A program made the position numbers and the translations under genes. This document shows, in pieces, positions 33,870 to 42,334 of a stretch of DNA of 64,000 nt. The notes under the pieces are model-generated. The model was not told the DNA's origin. It saw only the letters and a list, made by a program, of their open reading frames with translations, and did no database searches. Each line of letters opens with the position of its first letter. Within the stretch, counting starts at the first letter, position 1. The stretch is from Streptomyces sp. NRRL F-5727 (GTDB lineage Bacteria; Actinomycetota; Actinomycetes; Streptomycetales; Streptomycetaceae), in the NCBI RefSeq assembly GCF_000719555.1, contig NZ_JOGX01000008.1, forward strand, positions 1-64,000. The letters run 5' to 3'.

Positions 33870-35202
33870 CGTCGCGGTAGCGCTGGGCGTACGACCGCCA
33901 GGGCGCCCACTCCGGCGCGTCGGACCCGTCCGGCGCCGGCACGTCCGGGTCGCCCAGGGACCGGACGCGGATCCGCGCGGCGGCGCGGGCGTCCACCCCG
34001 GGTACGGCTCCGAGGACGCGGGCGGCCTCGTCGCGGTCGGCGCCGGGGTCGAGGCGGAGGACGCCGTCGGCGAGGGCGCGGGCCAGCGGACCGGCGACCG
34101 GGTGGCCGGTGAGCTCCGCCGGGGCGGGGAAGAGCGCCCGGAGCGAGCCGTCGGGCGCGTCCAGCGGGGAGCCGCACTCCGCCAGGGCCCGCGCCGCCCC
34201 CTCGGGGCCGAGGACGGTCCGGAGGGCGTACTCCTCCGGGTCGGCGGCGCCCGGCGAGCGGAGACCGGGCCGGGCGGCGACCGCGGCGGCGAGGCGGGGG
34301 TCGGCGCCGAGCCGCTCGGCGACCGCGTACGGGTCGGCGTCGAGGTCGAGGAGGCGGCGCAGCCGGTGCACGGCGGTGGTGAGGTCGCGCAGCTCGGCGA
34401 GGTGCAGCCGGGCCTCCAGCCAGCGGCCGGGCGCCCGCTCGCCGACGGCGACGACGCCGGGCCCGTACGGCAGCCGCAGGGTCCGCCGGTAGGTGCGGTC
34501 GCCGGGCGGCCCGGTGACCTCCTCGACGCCCGGCAGGGCCTCGGCGGCCAGCAGGTCGAAGACCTCGCGGGCGGCGTACGGCCCCCGGTACGCGAGCCGC
34601 AGCGGCACCCCCGCGGCGTCCCTGGGGCCCGGGGCGCCGGGCGTCTCGGCGCGCAGCTCGGTCGGGGTGCGCGCGTACACGGCCCGGATGGTGTCGTTGA
34701 ACTGCCGGACGCTGCTGAAACCGCTGGCGAACGCGATCTCGGTGACCGGCAGCGCGGTGGTCTGGAGCAGCAGGCGTGCGGTGTGGGCCCGCTGGGCGCG
34801 GGCGAGCGCCATCGGGCCGGCGCCCAGCTCGGCGGTGAGCTGGCGCTGGACCTGGCGGGCGCTGTACCCGAGGCGGACGGCGAGCCCGGGCACGCCCTCG
34901 CGGTCCACGACGCCGTCGCCGATCATCCGCACCGCCCGCCCGACGACGTCGGCCCGCACGTTCCACTCGGCGGAGCCGGGCACCGCGTCCGGCCGGCAGC
35001 GGCGGCAGGCCCGGAAGCCGTGCCCCTGGGCGGCGGCGGCCGTGGTGAAGAAGGCGACGTTCCGCCGCTTGGGGGTGACGGCGGGGCAGCTGGGCCGGCA
35101 GTAGATGCCCGTGGTCCGCACGGCGAAGAAGAACTCCCCGTCGAACCGCGCGTCCCTGCTGCTCACCGCCTGGTAGAGGGTGTCCCCCTCGTCGTCCGTC
35201 AT
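33856..35202 (-). CDS. Ada-type methyl-sensor fused to AlkA-like DNA glycosylase
   Basis: The 448-residue protein joins four parts. The Ada zinc domain has Cys35, Cys39, Cys66 and Cys69 in GIYCRPSCPA...FRACRRCRP; Cys35 is the methyl acceptor that senses phosphotriesters. An AraC helix-turn-helix follows (LAVRLGYSARQVQRQL, VTEIAFASGFSSVRQFNDTIRAVYARTPTELR). Next come an AlkA N-domain and an HhH-GPD glycosylase with VLGAVPGVDARAAARIRVRSLGDPDV. The usual PGIGxWTA Trp of the hairpin is replaced. It should switch on and carry out repair of 3-alkyladenine. The ATG is 51 bases before a tandem-repeat array. Confidence 0.9.
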   Translation of the reverse strand: MTDDEGDTLYQAVSSRDARFDGEFFFAVRTTGIYCRPSCPAVTPKRRNVAFFTTAAAAQGHGFRACRRCRPDAVPGSAEWNVRADVVGRAVRMIGDGVVDREGVPGLAVRLGYSARQVQRQLTAELGAGPMALARAQRAHTARLLLQTTALPVTEIAFASGFSSVRQFNDTIRAVYARTPTELRAETPGAPGPRDAAGVPLRLAYRGPYAAREVFDLLAAEALPGVEEVTGPPGDRTYRRTLRLPYGPGVVAVGERAPGRWLEARLHLAELRDLTTAVHRLRRLLDLDADPYAVAERLGADPRLAAAVAARPGLRSPGAADPEEYALRTVLGPEGAARALAECGSPLDAPDGSLRALFPAPAELTGHPVAGPLARALADGVLRLDPGADRDEAARVLGAVPGVDARAAARIRVRSLGDPDVPAPDGSDAPEWAPWRSYAQRYRDVSPG

Positions 35203-35260
35203 GCCCCCAGTGTGCGGCGGCGGACCGCCGCACACTCGCGGGATTCGGACACGGCACTCC

Positions 35261-35372
35261 GGGCTCCGGGCTCCGGGCTCCGGGCTCCGGGCACCGGGCA
35301 CCGGGCACCGGGCACCGGGCACCGGGCACCGGGCACCGGGCACCGGGCACCGGGCACCGGGCACCGGGCACC
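35261..35372. repeat. 16-unit tandem heptamer array (GGGCTCC x4, GGGCACC x12)
   Basis: Sixteen perfect, ungapped heptamers lie between rsgA and the Ada-AlkA gene: four GGGCTCC (35261-35288) then twelve GGGCACC (35289-35372). The two unit types differ by one base and are sorted in blocks, which fits recent slippage or unit duplication. The array is 58 bases upstream of the Ada-AlkA start codon and 5 bases past the rsgA stop, so it lies in the leader or promoter of the repair gene. In one frame it encodes only a PVPGARC-type repeat, which I do not call a gene. Confidence 0.97.
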
Positions 35373-35376
35373 GGCG

Positions 35377-36492
35377 CTAGCGAAGCCGGCCCTCGCGCTT
35401 GAAGGCCATGGCGGCGCGCCCCTCGGCGCCCTTGCGCTTCCAGTCCTTGCGGATCTCGTGGCGCAGGCGCGCGTCGGTCTTGGCGACGAGCCGCTGGTTC
35501 TCGCGGAGCAGCTTGCGGTAGCTCTCCAGCCGGCGCGCGGAGAGCGACCCCTCGTCGAGGGCGGCGACGACCGCGCAGCCCGGCTCGGACTCGTGGGAGC
35601 AGTCGTGGAAGCGGCACTCGGCGGCCAGCGCCTCGATCTCGGAGAAGGTCTGGCCGACCCCGGCCTCCGCGTCCCACAGCCCGACGCCGCGCAGACCGGG
35701 CGTGTCGATGAGCACCCCGCCTCCCGGCAGCACGAAGAGGTTCCGGGTGGTGGTGGTGTGCCGCCCCTTGCCGTCCACGTCACGGGCCGCCTGCACGCTC
35801 ATGACGTCCTCGCCGACGAGGGCGTTGGCGAGGGTGGACTTGCCGGCGCCGGAGACGCCGAGCAGGACGGTGGTGCCGCCGGAGACGACGGCCGCGAGGA
35901 CGTCGATCCCCTCCCCGGAGGCCGAGCTGAGCGGCAGCACCTCGACGCCGGGCGCGGCGGCCTGGACGTCCTCCACGAGGTGGGCGAGGACGACCGGGTC
36001 GGGCACCAGGTCGGCCTTGGAGAGCACGACGGTCGGCTGGGCGCCGGACTCCCACGCGAGGGCGAGGAAGCGCTCGATCCGGCCGAGGTCCAGCTCGACG
36101 GCGAGCGAGACGGTGATGACCGCGTGGTCGACGTTGGCCGCGAGGATCTGTCCCTCGGACCGCTTGGAGGACGTCGACCGGGCGAAGGCGGTCCGCCGCG
36201 GCAGGCAGGCCCGCACGTACCGGGGATCGCTCGCGCCCTCGGCGTCGAGGGCGGCCCAGTCGCCGGTGCAGACGACCCGCAGCGGATCGTGCGGCGTCAC
36301 GAACGCCGTGTCGGCCCGGACGACGCCGTCCGCGGTGGCGACGTCACACTGCCCGCGGTCGACCCGGATCACCCGCCCCGGAACGAGCCCCTGGGCGGCG
36401 TACGGCGCGAAGCTCTCGGCCCAGCCGGAGTCCCAGCCGTGCGCGTCGAGCGAGGTGGTGGTGGAAGTGGTGGAGGAAAGCGAGAAAGACAA
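35377..36492 (-). CDS. rsgA: ribosome small subunit-dependent GTPase A
   Basis: The 371-residue protein has the circularly permuted GTPase order of RsgA. It shows VVLSKADLV (G4), LPLSSASGEG (G5), then the P-loop VLLGVSGAGKSTLANALVG (G1), the switch THTTTTRN-like HTTTTRNLFVLPGGGVLIDTPGLR (G3), and the zinc knuckle CRFHDCSHESEPGCAV. An OB-like N-terminus precedes them. It helps late maturation of the 30S subunit. The frame opens with TTG after GAAGGG, 6 bases away. A well-initiated micro-ORF and a GC hairpin lie directly upstream. Confidence 0.94.
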   Translation of the reverse strand: MSFSLSSTTSTTTSLDAHGWDSGWAESFAPYAAQGLVPGRVIRVDRGQCDVATADGVVRADTAFVTPHDPLRVVCTGDWAALDAEGASDPRYVRACLPRRTAFARSTSSKRSEGQILAANVDHAVITVSLAVELDLGRIERFLALAWESGAQPTVVLSKADLVPDPVVLAHLVEDVQAAAPGVEVLPLSSASGEGIDVLAAVVSGGTTVLLGVSGAGKSTLANALVGEDVMSVQAARDVDGKGRHTTTTRNLFVLPGGGVLIDTPGLRGVGLWDAEAGVGQTFSEIEALAAECRFHDCSHESEPGCAVVAALDEGSLSARRLESYRKLLRENQRLVAKTDARLRHEIRKDWKRKGAEGRAAMAFKREGRLR

Positions 36493-36520
36493 GGGGAACC
36501 CTTCACAGGGTGGCCCCGGC

Positions 36521-36537
36521 CGCGCGCTCCGCGCGCG
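36521..36537 (-). promoter_or_regulatory. GC hairpin between micro-ORF and rsgA
   Basis: CGCGCGC-TCC-GCGCGCG forms a perfect 7-base all-GC stem with a 3-base loop. It lies 16 bases after the stop of the micro-ORF at 36553-36624 and about 29 bases before the rsgA TTG. It may mask or expose the rsgA ribosome site depending on translation upstream. Confidence 0.5.
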
Positions 36538-36552
36538 AGAGGTTCAGTGATG

Positions 36553-36624
36553 TCAGCCGGAGACCACAGGGGTGGGAACGATGAACTCCTGAATGCGGGC
36601 ACAGCCCGTCACCGTGACAGTCAT
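36553..36624 (-). CDS. 23-residue upstream micro-ORF of rsgA (candidate leader peptide)
   Basis: The ORF begins MTVTVTGCARIQEFIV and ends in PVVSG. It is preceded by AGGAGGTGAGGA, among the strongest ribosome sites in the window. It is 8 bases from an in-frame TTG and 11 from the ATG. It stops 61 bases before rsgA and is followed by the 36521-36537 hairpin. The strong start signal and position suggest a translated leader that tunes rsgA. I do not recognise the peptide. Confidence 0.5.
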   Translation of the reverse strand: MTVTVTGCARIQEFIVPTPVVSG

Positions 36625-36808
36625 CAATGTCCTCACCTCCTGCTTCTTCTCGACGTACCGACAGCGTGCCCTCGGCGACGACACGGTCGCGCCTCGGAAC
36701 GAGCAGAACCATAGCCCCACCCCTGGAGGCGGCACCACCGATTAAATCCGGGGCTCTCCCTTCACGAGGCCGACAGCCGGCGGACCGCGGGGCCCACGCC
36801 CTGGAGAG

Positions 36809-38107
36809 TCATCGGCCGTCGTCCGTGGTCTGCGTCTGGTAGACGTCGGGGATGCCGTCGGCGTCCTCGTCGCGCTCCTCTTCCTCGTACAGCCGCTTGT
36901 ACACGCGGTTGCGGGCACGGAGCAGTACGGCGGCGAGCGCGGCGGCCGTGAGGGAGGCGAGGAGGACGGCGGCCTTGACGTGTTCGGTCAGGGCCGGGTC
37001 GGTGAAGGAGAGCTCGCCGAGCAGCAGGGCGACGGTGAAGCCGATGCCGGCGAGGACGGCGAGGCCGAAGACGTCGGCCCAGGCGAGCTCGGGGTTGAGT
37101 CTCGCGCGGGTGAAGCGGGCGGCCAGGCAGGTGCCGAGGAACACGCCGAGGATCTTGCCGACGACCAGGCCGACGTAGACGGCAAGGGGCTCGGGGTCGG
37201 TGAAGACCTTGGCGAGGGCCGCACCGGAGATGCCGACGCCTGCGGCGAAGAGCGCGAAGAGAGGCACGGCGACACCCGCGGAGAAGGGGTGCACGAGGTG
37301 CGAGACCCGCGCGCCCGGGGACCGGTCCTCGCCCTGGTCTCGCGTGGTGCGCAGGATCAGACCCATGGCGACGCCGGCGACGGTGGCGTGGACGCCGGAG
37401 GTGTACATCAGGGCCCAGATGGCGACGCCGAGGGGTGCGTACCACCACCAGCCGCGCACGCGGAAGCGCTGGAGTGCGGAGAAGAGGACGAGTCCGGCGA
37501 ACGCTCCCGCCAGGGCCCAGAGGTTGAGGTCGCCGGTGAAGAAGACGGCGATGATGAGGATGGCGCCGAGGTCGTCGACGACCGCGAGGGTCAGCAAGAA
37601 CGCCCGGAGTGCGGCGGGCAGATGGGTGCTGATCACGGCGAGTACCGCCAGTGCGAAGGCGATGTCGGTGGCCATCGGGACGGCCCAGCCGTCGAGGCTT
37701 CCGCCACCGGCCGAAGCCGTGATCACGTAGAGCGTGGCGGGGACCGCCATGCCGCATACCGCGGCGATCACCGGCAGGGCTGCCGTGGCGGGTGTGCGAA
37801 GTTCGCCGAGGACGAGTTCGCGTTTCAGCTCGATGCCGGCGACGAGGAAGAAGACCGCGAGGAGGCCGTCGGAGGTCCAGTGGCCGACGGACAGGTCGAG
37901 ACCCAGGGCGGGTATGCCGAAGTGGAAGTCCCGTATCGACTCGTAGGCGGCGCTCCACGGGCTGTTCGCCCACACGAGCGCGACGATCGCGGCCGCGAGC
38001 AGGACGAGCCCGCCGACGGTCTCGGTGCGCAGGGCCTCGCCGATCGCCTGGCGCTCGGGCCAGGGAAGCAGTCCGAAGACGATCTTGCGGGGGCGTGCCT
38101 GGGTCAT
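36809..38107 (-). CDS. nhaA: Na+/H+ antiporter NhaA
   Basis: The 432-residue protein has about 12 membrane segments and the NhaA core. Visible are GHWTSDGLLAVFFLVAGIELKRELV, the unwound helix region PMATDIAFALAVLAVI, the ion-binding Asp pair in LAVVDDLGAILIIAVF, and a C-terminal ADVFGLAVLAGIGFTVALLLGELSF. It expels Na+ in exchange for H+. The cytoplasmic tail ends with EERDEDADGIPDVYQ, a DxDxDGxPD-type calcium-loop-like motif. It is divergent from the trkH gene. Confidence 0.93.
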   Translation of the reverse strand: MTQARPRKIVFGLLPWPERQAIGEALRTETVGGLVLLAAAIVALVWANSPWSAAYESIRDFHFGIPALGLDLSVGHWTSDGLLAVFFLVAGIELKRELVLGELRTPATAALPVIAAVCGMAVPATLYVITASAGGGSLDGWAVPMATDIAFALAVLAVISTHLPAALRAFLLTLAVVDDLGAILIIAVFFTGDLNLWALAGAFAGLVLFSALQRFRVRGWWWYAPLGVAIWALMYTSGVHATVAGVAMGLILRTTRDQGEDRSPGARVSHLVHPFSAGVAVPLFALFAAGVGISGAALAKVFTDPEPLAVYVGLVVGKILGVFLGTCLAARFTRARLNPELAWADVFGLAVLAGIGFTVALLLGELSFTDPALTEHVKAAVLLASLTAAALAAVLLRARNRVYKRLYEEEERDEDADGIPDVYQTQTTDDGR

Positions 38108-38594
38108 GGGGAGGAACCCTCCGGGGCATGTCGGCAGGTGGGGACACGGGCCCCTCGGACGCCGACCAGACTTCCCGGCACACCGGCATCGTGTTCTTGA
38201 TGCGTTCTTTACACCCTATCGGGTGCGCGGGAGCCTCACCAGGGCGTCCTCGACCTGCTGGAACAGGGTGAAGGACCCCGCTCTCACCAAGGCGCGAGGT
38301 GGGGGCAGGGCCCTTCGGGAGCCGGGCCGTGGGGGACGGTCAGACGGTGCTCTTCACCGGCTCCTGGTCGGTCTCCTCGGCGGACTCCGCGTCGAGACCG
38401 GCGTCGCGCCGCTTCACGAAGGTGAGCCGCCCGGCAGCCATCGTGAGGCGCCCGGCGACGTTCTGAGGACACCCCGGGAAGTCGTGCCGCAACCACCCGG
38501 TCCGCAGAAGCCCCGGTAGGGTGACCGCCGCCGGTTCGTCGACGGGTTCGGTACGCCCCCGGCCGTGAACCAGCGAGGCGAGGGAGGCCGGCGG
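38108..38594. other. 487-base gap between nhaA and trkH with a possible gene fragment
   Basis: No full gene is visible. On the minus strand, 38340-38441 has 33 codons with strong G/C third-position bias (start MAAGRLTFVKRRDAG, end EPVKSTV) but no ribosome site and no open partner upstream. It may be the end of a lost gene. The rest shows only promoter-type AT-richer sequence around 38200-38220, with TTCTTGATGCG and TTTACACCCT. Confidence 0.4.
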
Positions 38595-39968
38595 GTGGCA
38601 GGGCAGCTGACGAGAGTCCGGCGGTCGGTGTTCGCCGCGCATCCGGCCCGGACCCTGGTCATGGCCTTCGGCGCGGTGATCCTGCTGGGTGCGTTCCTGC
38701 TCATGCTGCCGGTGTCCTCGCAGGAGGGCGGGGCGGCGGGGTTCGTCACCGCCCTGTTCACGTCCACCTCCGCGGTGTGCGTGACGGGCCTGGTCGTGGT
38801 GGACACCGGGACGTACTGGAGCGGGTTCGGCGAGGGCGTGATCCTCGCGCTGATCCAGGTCGGCGGCTTCGGCATCATGACGATGGCCTCGCTCCTCGCG
38901 CTGCTCGTCTCGGGCAGGCTGCGGCTGCGGATGCAGCTGACGGCGCAGGCGGAGACGAAGAGCTTCGGCATCGGCGACGTACGCCGTGTCCTGCTCGGCG
39001 TCGCCGGGACCACGCTGGCGGTGGAACTCGCGGTGGGCGGCTGGCTCGCGCTGCGCTTCCGGTTCGGATACGACCGGTCCGTCGCCGAGTCGGCGTACTC
39101 CGGCTTCTTCCACGCGGTGTCGGCGTTCAACAACGCGGGCTTCGGGCTCCACGTCGACAACCTCACCCCGTACGCGCAGGACGCCTGGGTGACGATGCCG
39201 ATCGCCCTGGCGGTCATCCTGGGCGGTCTCGGCTTCCCGGTCCTCCTCGAACTGCTGCGGCACCGGACGCGCAAGCGGCCCAGCGGGCGGCGGAACTGGA
39301 CGCTGCACACCCGGATGACCCTGGTCACCACGGCCGCCCTGCTGCTGACCGGCACGGTCCTCACCTGCCTGCTGGAGTGGACCAACCCCGGCACGCTGGG
39401 CCGGTTCGACTGGGACCAGAAGCTCCTCAACGGGTTCTTCCACTCCGCGATGAGCCGCACGGCCGGGTTCAACGCCGTCGACATCGGCGCCATGCACGCC
39501 TCCACCCTGCTGATGACCTGCACGCTGATGTTCGTCGGCGGCGGCAGCGCGGGCACGGCCGGCGGCATCAAGGTCACCACCTTCGCCGTGCTCGCCGCGG
39601 CGATCGCGGCCGAGGTGCGGGGCGAGCCGAACTCCACCGTCATGGGCCGGCGTCTGGCCCCGCACGTCCTGCGTCAGGCCCTGACCGTCGCCCTGCTGGC
39701 CGTGGGGCTCGTGATCGGCGCCACGCTCGCCCTGCTGACCGTGTCCTCGGCCCCGATGGACGCCGTCCTGTTCGAGGCGGTGTCCGCGTTCGGCACCGTC
39801 GGACTGTCCACCGGCATCACGGCCGACTTCCCGGAGAGCGGACAGCTCGTACTCATCCTGCTCATGTTCGTCGGCCGGCTCGGCCCGGTCACCCTCGTCT
39901 CCGCGCTCGCCCTGCGCGAGCGGACCCGCCGCTACCAGCTACCCGAGGAGCGACCCGTCATTGGGTAA
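38595..39968 (+). CDS. TrkH-family potassium transporter, membrane subunit
   Basis: The 457-residue membrane protein has the four P-loop filter segments of TrkH/KtrB: LFTSTSAVCVTGLVV, FHAVSAFNNAGFGLH, FHSAMSRTAGFNAVD and FEAVSAFGTVGLSTG. The gating Gly-rich loop FVGGGSAGTAGGIKVTTF is also present. It brings in K+ or Na+ with a TrkA-type regulatory subunit. I chose GTG 38595, which has GAGGGAGG 7 bases upstream, over a GTG ten codons earlier. It overlaps the trkA start by 8 bases. Confidence 0.92.
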   Translation: MAGQLTRVRRSVFAAHPARTLVMAFGAVILLGAFLLMLPVSSQEGGAAGFVTALFTSTSAVCVTGLVVVDTGTYWSGFGEGVILALIQVGGFGIMTMASLLALLVSGRLRLRMQLTAQAETKSFGIGDVRRVLLGVAGTTLAVELAVGGWLALRFRFGYDRSVAESAYSGFFHAVSAFNNAGFGLHVDNLTPYAQDAWVTMPIALAVILGGLGFPVLLELLRHRTRKRPSGRRNWTLHTRMTLVTTAALLLTGTVLTCLLEWTNPGTLGRFDWDQKLLNGFFHSAMSRTAGFNAVDIGAMHASTLLMTCTLMFVGGGSAGTAGGIKVTTFAVLAAAIAAEVRGEPNSTVMGRRLAPHVLRQALTVALLAVGLVIGATLALLTVSSAPMDAVLFEAVSAFGTVGLSTGITADFPESGQLVLILLMFVGRLGPVTLVSALALRERTRRYQLPEERPVIG

Positions 39969-40680
39969 CTACCTGCACCACCTGCGCCACCGCCGCCGCA
40001 AGCGCCTCGCCCAGCAGTACCCCGAGCTGAGCGACCAGCGGGTCGCCGTCATCGGCCTGGGCCGCTTCGGCAGCTCCCTCGCCCACGAGCTGACCCGACG
40101 CGGCTGGGACGTCCTAGGCATCGACACCGACGCCTCGCTCGTCCAGCGCCACAGCGACACCCTCACGCACTCCGCGGTCGCCGACTGCACCGACCCGGAG
40201 GTGCTGCGGCAGCTCGGCGTCCACGAGCTCACCAGCGCCGTGGTCGGTATCGGCACGGACATAGAGGCCAGCATCCTGATCGCCTCGAACCTCCTGGAGG
40301 AGAACGTCCCCAACATCTGGGCGAAGGCGATCAGCCGCCAGCACGGCCAGATCCTGGAGCGGCTCGGTGTCCACCACGTCGTGTTGCCGGAGCACGAGAT
40401 GGGCGAGCGGGTGGCCCACCTCGTGACCGGGCGCATGCTCGACTTCATCGAGTTCGACGACGACTACGCCCTGGTGAAGACGGTCACGCCGGCCGGCATC
40501 ACGGGTATCCCGCTGGGCGAGAGCGGGGTACGGACGAAGCACGGGGTGACGGTCGTCGGCATCAAGCGCCCTGGCGAGGGCTTCACTCACGCGACGGCGG
40601 AGACCGTGGTCGCGAAGGGGGACATCATCATCGTCACCGGCAAGACGCACGCGGTGGAGTCGTTCTCCGAGATGAGCTGA
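39961..40680 (+). CDS. TrkA-family potassium channel regulatory subunit
   Basis: The 239-residue protein has an RCK N domain (RVAVIGLGRFGSSLAHELTRRGWDVLGIDTDASLV, a GxGxxG nucleotide fold with an acidic beta-2 end), then DCTDPEVLRQLGVHELTSAVVGIGTDIEAS and an RCK C domain (GITGIPLGESGVRTKHGVTVVGIKRPGEG). It gates the TrkH pore in response to NAD(H) or ATP/ADP. It starts on TTG behind GAGGAG and overlaps trkH by 8 bases, so the two are translationally coupled. Confidence 0.93.
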   Translation: MGNYLHHLRHRRRKRLAQQYPELSDQRVAVIGLGRFGSSLAHELTRRGWDVLGIDTDASLVQRHSDTLTHSAVADCTDPEVLRQLGVHELTSAVVGIGTDIEASILIASNLLEENVPNIWAKAISRQHGQILERLGVHHVVLPEHEMGERVAHLVTGRMLDFIEFDDDYALVKTVTPAGITGIPLGESGVRTKHGVTVVGIKRPGEGFTHATAETVVAKGDIIIVTGKTHAVESFSEMS

Positions 40681-40705
40681 CGGCCGGCCGGACAGCCGTC
40701 GTGGC

Positions 40706-40870
40706 TCAGGCGGCCGCCTCCGCGGGCGGCTCCGGACGGACCGGCTGGTAGGACGGCGTCCTGGGCGGTGCGACCACCATGGTCGGCCCGCCGCCGGGGG
40801 TGTCCCCGGCGGTGACGGTGCCGCCCGTGGCCTCGGCGAACCCGCGGGCGCGGTCGTCGGTGACTCCTTC
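40706..40870 (-). pseudogene. kdpD sensor-kinase C-terminal fragment
   Basis: On the minus strand this segment reads ...RGFAEATGGTVTAGDTPGGG and then PTMVVAPP, ending at TGA 40706. It matches the G2-box end of KdpD histidine kinases (ARGFAEAMGGTVTAEDTPGGGLTMVL). The preceding GVGLGL motif is broken to GVTDD, and no ATPase core, dimerisation or sensor region remains upstream. It lies beside the TrkHA genes, so it may mark a lost kdp system. The short match makes the call tentative. Confidence 0.5.
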
Positions 40871-41040
40871 GTCGCCCCCGGAGAGAAGACCCAGGGACGC
40901 CGCGACATCGCGATCGACGACCGGCTGGGGGTCAGCCTCGCCCGGGCACTCGTACGCCCGGGCGTCGCGGCGGATCGGAACGCGGGGGCACCATGGCGCG
41001 GGGCGATCGTGAGCCCGTGTTCGTACGGTGGGGCGCCGCC

Positions 41041-41496
41041 TCAGAGGCCCCTGGGCTCATACGTCGCAGACATCACCGCCGCAGTCGATGCGAGGATCGC
41101 GATGCCGAGGACGCCGGAGAGCCAGGTGGCCGAGAGGCGGTCCAGGGTGATTCTGCTCCCAGGGGTCTGCAACTGGGCGAAGTAGTGCCGATACATCCGA
41201 CGCCGGATCGGGAGCAGGGCAATCGGCATGGATCCGGCCGCGACGCTGTACAGGAACAGAATGACCGGCGCCGGCTCCGGCCGGATCAGCGCTGTCAGAC
41301 CTGCCATGGCACAGAGGACGGGGGCCCCGAGGCAGGCACCCCACCTGCCGATCCTCCTGTTGCGCTCGACGGCGGCTCGCACCGCTTTCGGCGCCTCGTC
41401 GGGCTCAGGCGGCAGCACCACGAACGTGATCACGGCCGCCACGGTCGCCCCGGCCGCGATCCACCACCACGCCTGGTCCGGAACCGAGAACAGCAT
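41041..41496 (-). CDS. small membrane protein of unknown function
   Basis: The predicted 151-residue protein has four hydrophobic segments: WWWIAAGATVAAVITFVVL, WGACLGAPVLCAMAGLTALI, PVILFLYSVAAGSMPIALLPI and WLSGVLGIAILASTAAVMSA. Charged loops with RRRMYRHYFAQLQ lie between the third and fourth. The ATG has AAGAGG 8 bases upstream. I do not recognise the family. Nearby sequence is gene-poor and less biased than usual, which fits an accessory patch. Confidence 0.65.
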   Translation of the reverse strand: MLFSVPDQAWWWIAAGATVAAVITFVVLPPEPDEAPKAVRAAVERNRRIGRWGACLGAPVLCAMAGLTALIRPEPAPVILFLYSVAAGSMPIALLPIRRRMYRHYFAQLQTPGSRITLDRLSATWLSGVLGIAILASTAAVMSATYEPRGL

Positions 41497-41880
41497 CGTC
41501 CGTACCTCTTCCTTCCCCCGCCTCACGCTGGACGACAACAGCATCCACGTGTGTCGACCACCGCACACTGCCCGTACCCGGCAACCTTCAGCCCGGTCCC
41601 CTGCACGGCTCAGCTCACGACGAAGCCGCTCCCCCGGGCTGACGACACCGCCCCGATCACCACCGGGTCGCCTTCGGCTTCCCGCGCGGGCTCGGCAGGG
41701 GGGCACCCAGACGTCGAGCGGCCGGCCGTGCTCGTCGAACCTCCTCTCCTCGGTCGGCAGCAGGCCGGCCCATGGAGAGCGCACCAGGCGCGTGACCGTC
41801 CGGGTGGCCCAGCGGGCACCATGACGGCAGCCGTCGCGCCTTCGAGCTTCTCGCGCCGCACGTGCTGCTTGGAATTCCGG
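41497..41880. other. 384-base gap without a confident gene
   Basis: Minus-strand frames hold stretches such as SPWAGLLPTEERRFDEHG and VRREKLEGATAAVMVP, which look protein-like but lie in different frames without a start site. They may be relics of a broken gene. I see no repeat, RNA gene or clear terminator. The promoter of the small membrane protein is expected at 41500-41560. Confidence 0.4.
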
Positions 41881-42321
41881 TCAGCGCTCGTCCGCGCCGC
41901 GCGGGCCGAAGACGGTGCGGTCCGCCTCGGTGATGGGGAGGTCGTTGATGCTGGCCTCGCGGCGGCGCATCAGGCCGTGCTCGTCGAACTCCCACAGCTC
42001 GTTGCCGTGGCTGCGCCACCACCGACCCTGGGCGTCGTGCCACTCGTAGGTGAAGCGGACGGCGATGCGGTCGTCGGTGAACGCCCAGAGGTTCTTGCGC
42101 AGGGCGTACTCCTGCTCCTTCTGCCACTTCTCGGTGAGGAAGGCGACGATCGCCTCGCGTCCGACGAGGAAGCGGTCGCGGTTGCGCCACCACGAGTCGG
42201 GCGTGTACGCGAGCGCGACGCGCTGCGGGTCCCGTGTGTTCCAGGCGTCCTCCGCGGCCTGGACCTTGGCGGCCGCGGTCTCGGCGGTGAAGGGGGGCAG
42301 AGGCGGGCGTGACTCAGACAT
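41881..42321 (-). CDS. DUF1348 family protein (SnoaL/NTF2-like fold)
   Basis: The 146-residue protein shows the whole DUF1348 pattern: [108 protein letters not shown] and a short end. The family has an NTF2-like cone fold and no settled function. Three palindromes of the AACCGNNCGGTTCA type stand within 75 bases upstream of the start. They imply tight control by a TetR-type protein, but no such gene is adjacent. Confidence 0.9.
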   Translation of the reverse strand: MSESRPPLPPFTAETAAAKVQAAEDAWNTRDPQRVALAYTPDSWWRNRDRFLVGREAIVAFLTEKWQKEQEYALRKNLWAFTDDRIAVRFTYEWHDAQGRWWRSHGNELWEFDEHGLMRRREASINDLPITEADRTVFGPRGADER

Positions 42322-42334
42322 GCCGCCCAAACTA

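Noticed and set aside
35199..35783. Open frame with PVPGARC repeats over the heptamer array
   Set aside because: A 7-base unit read in three frames gives a 7-residue repeat automatically. There is no ribosome site, and rsgA explains the rest of the frame.
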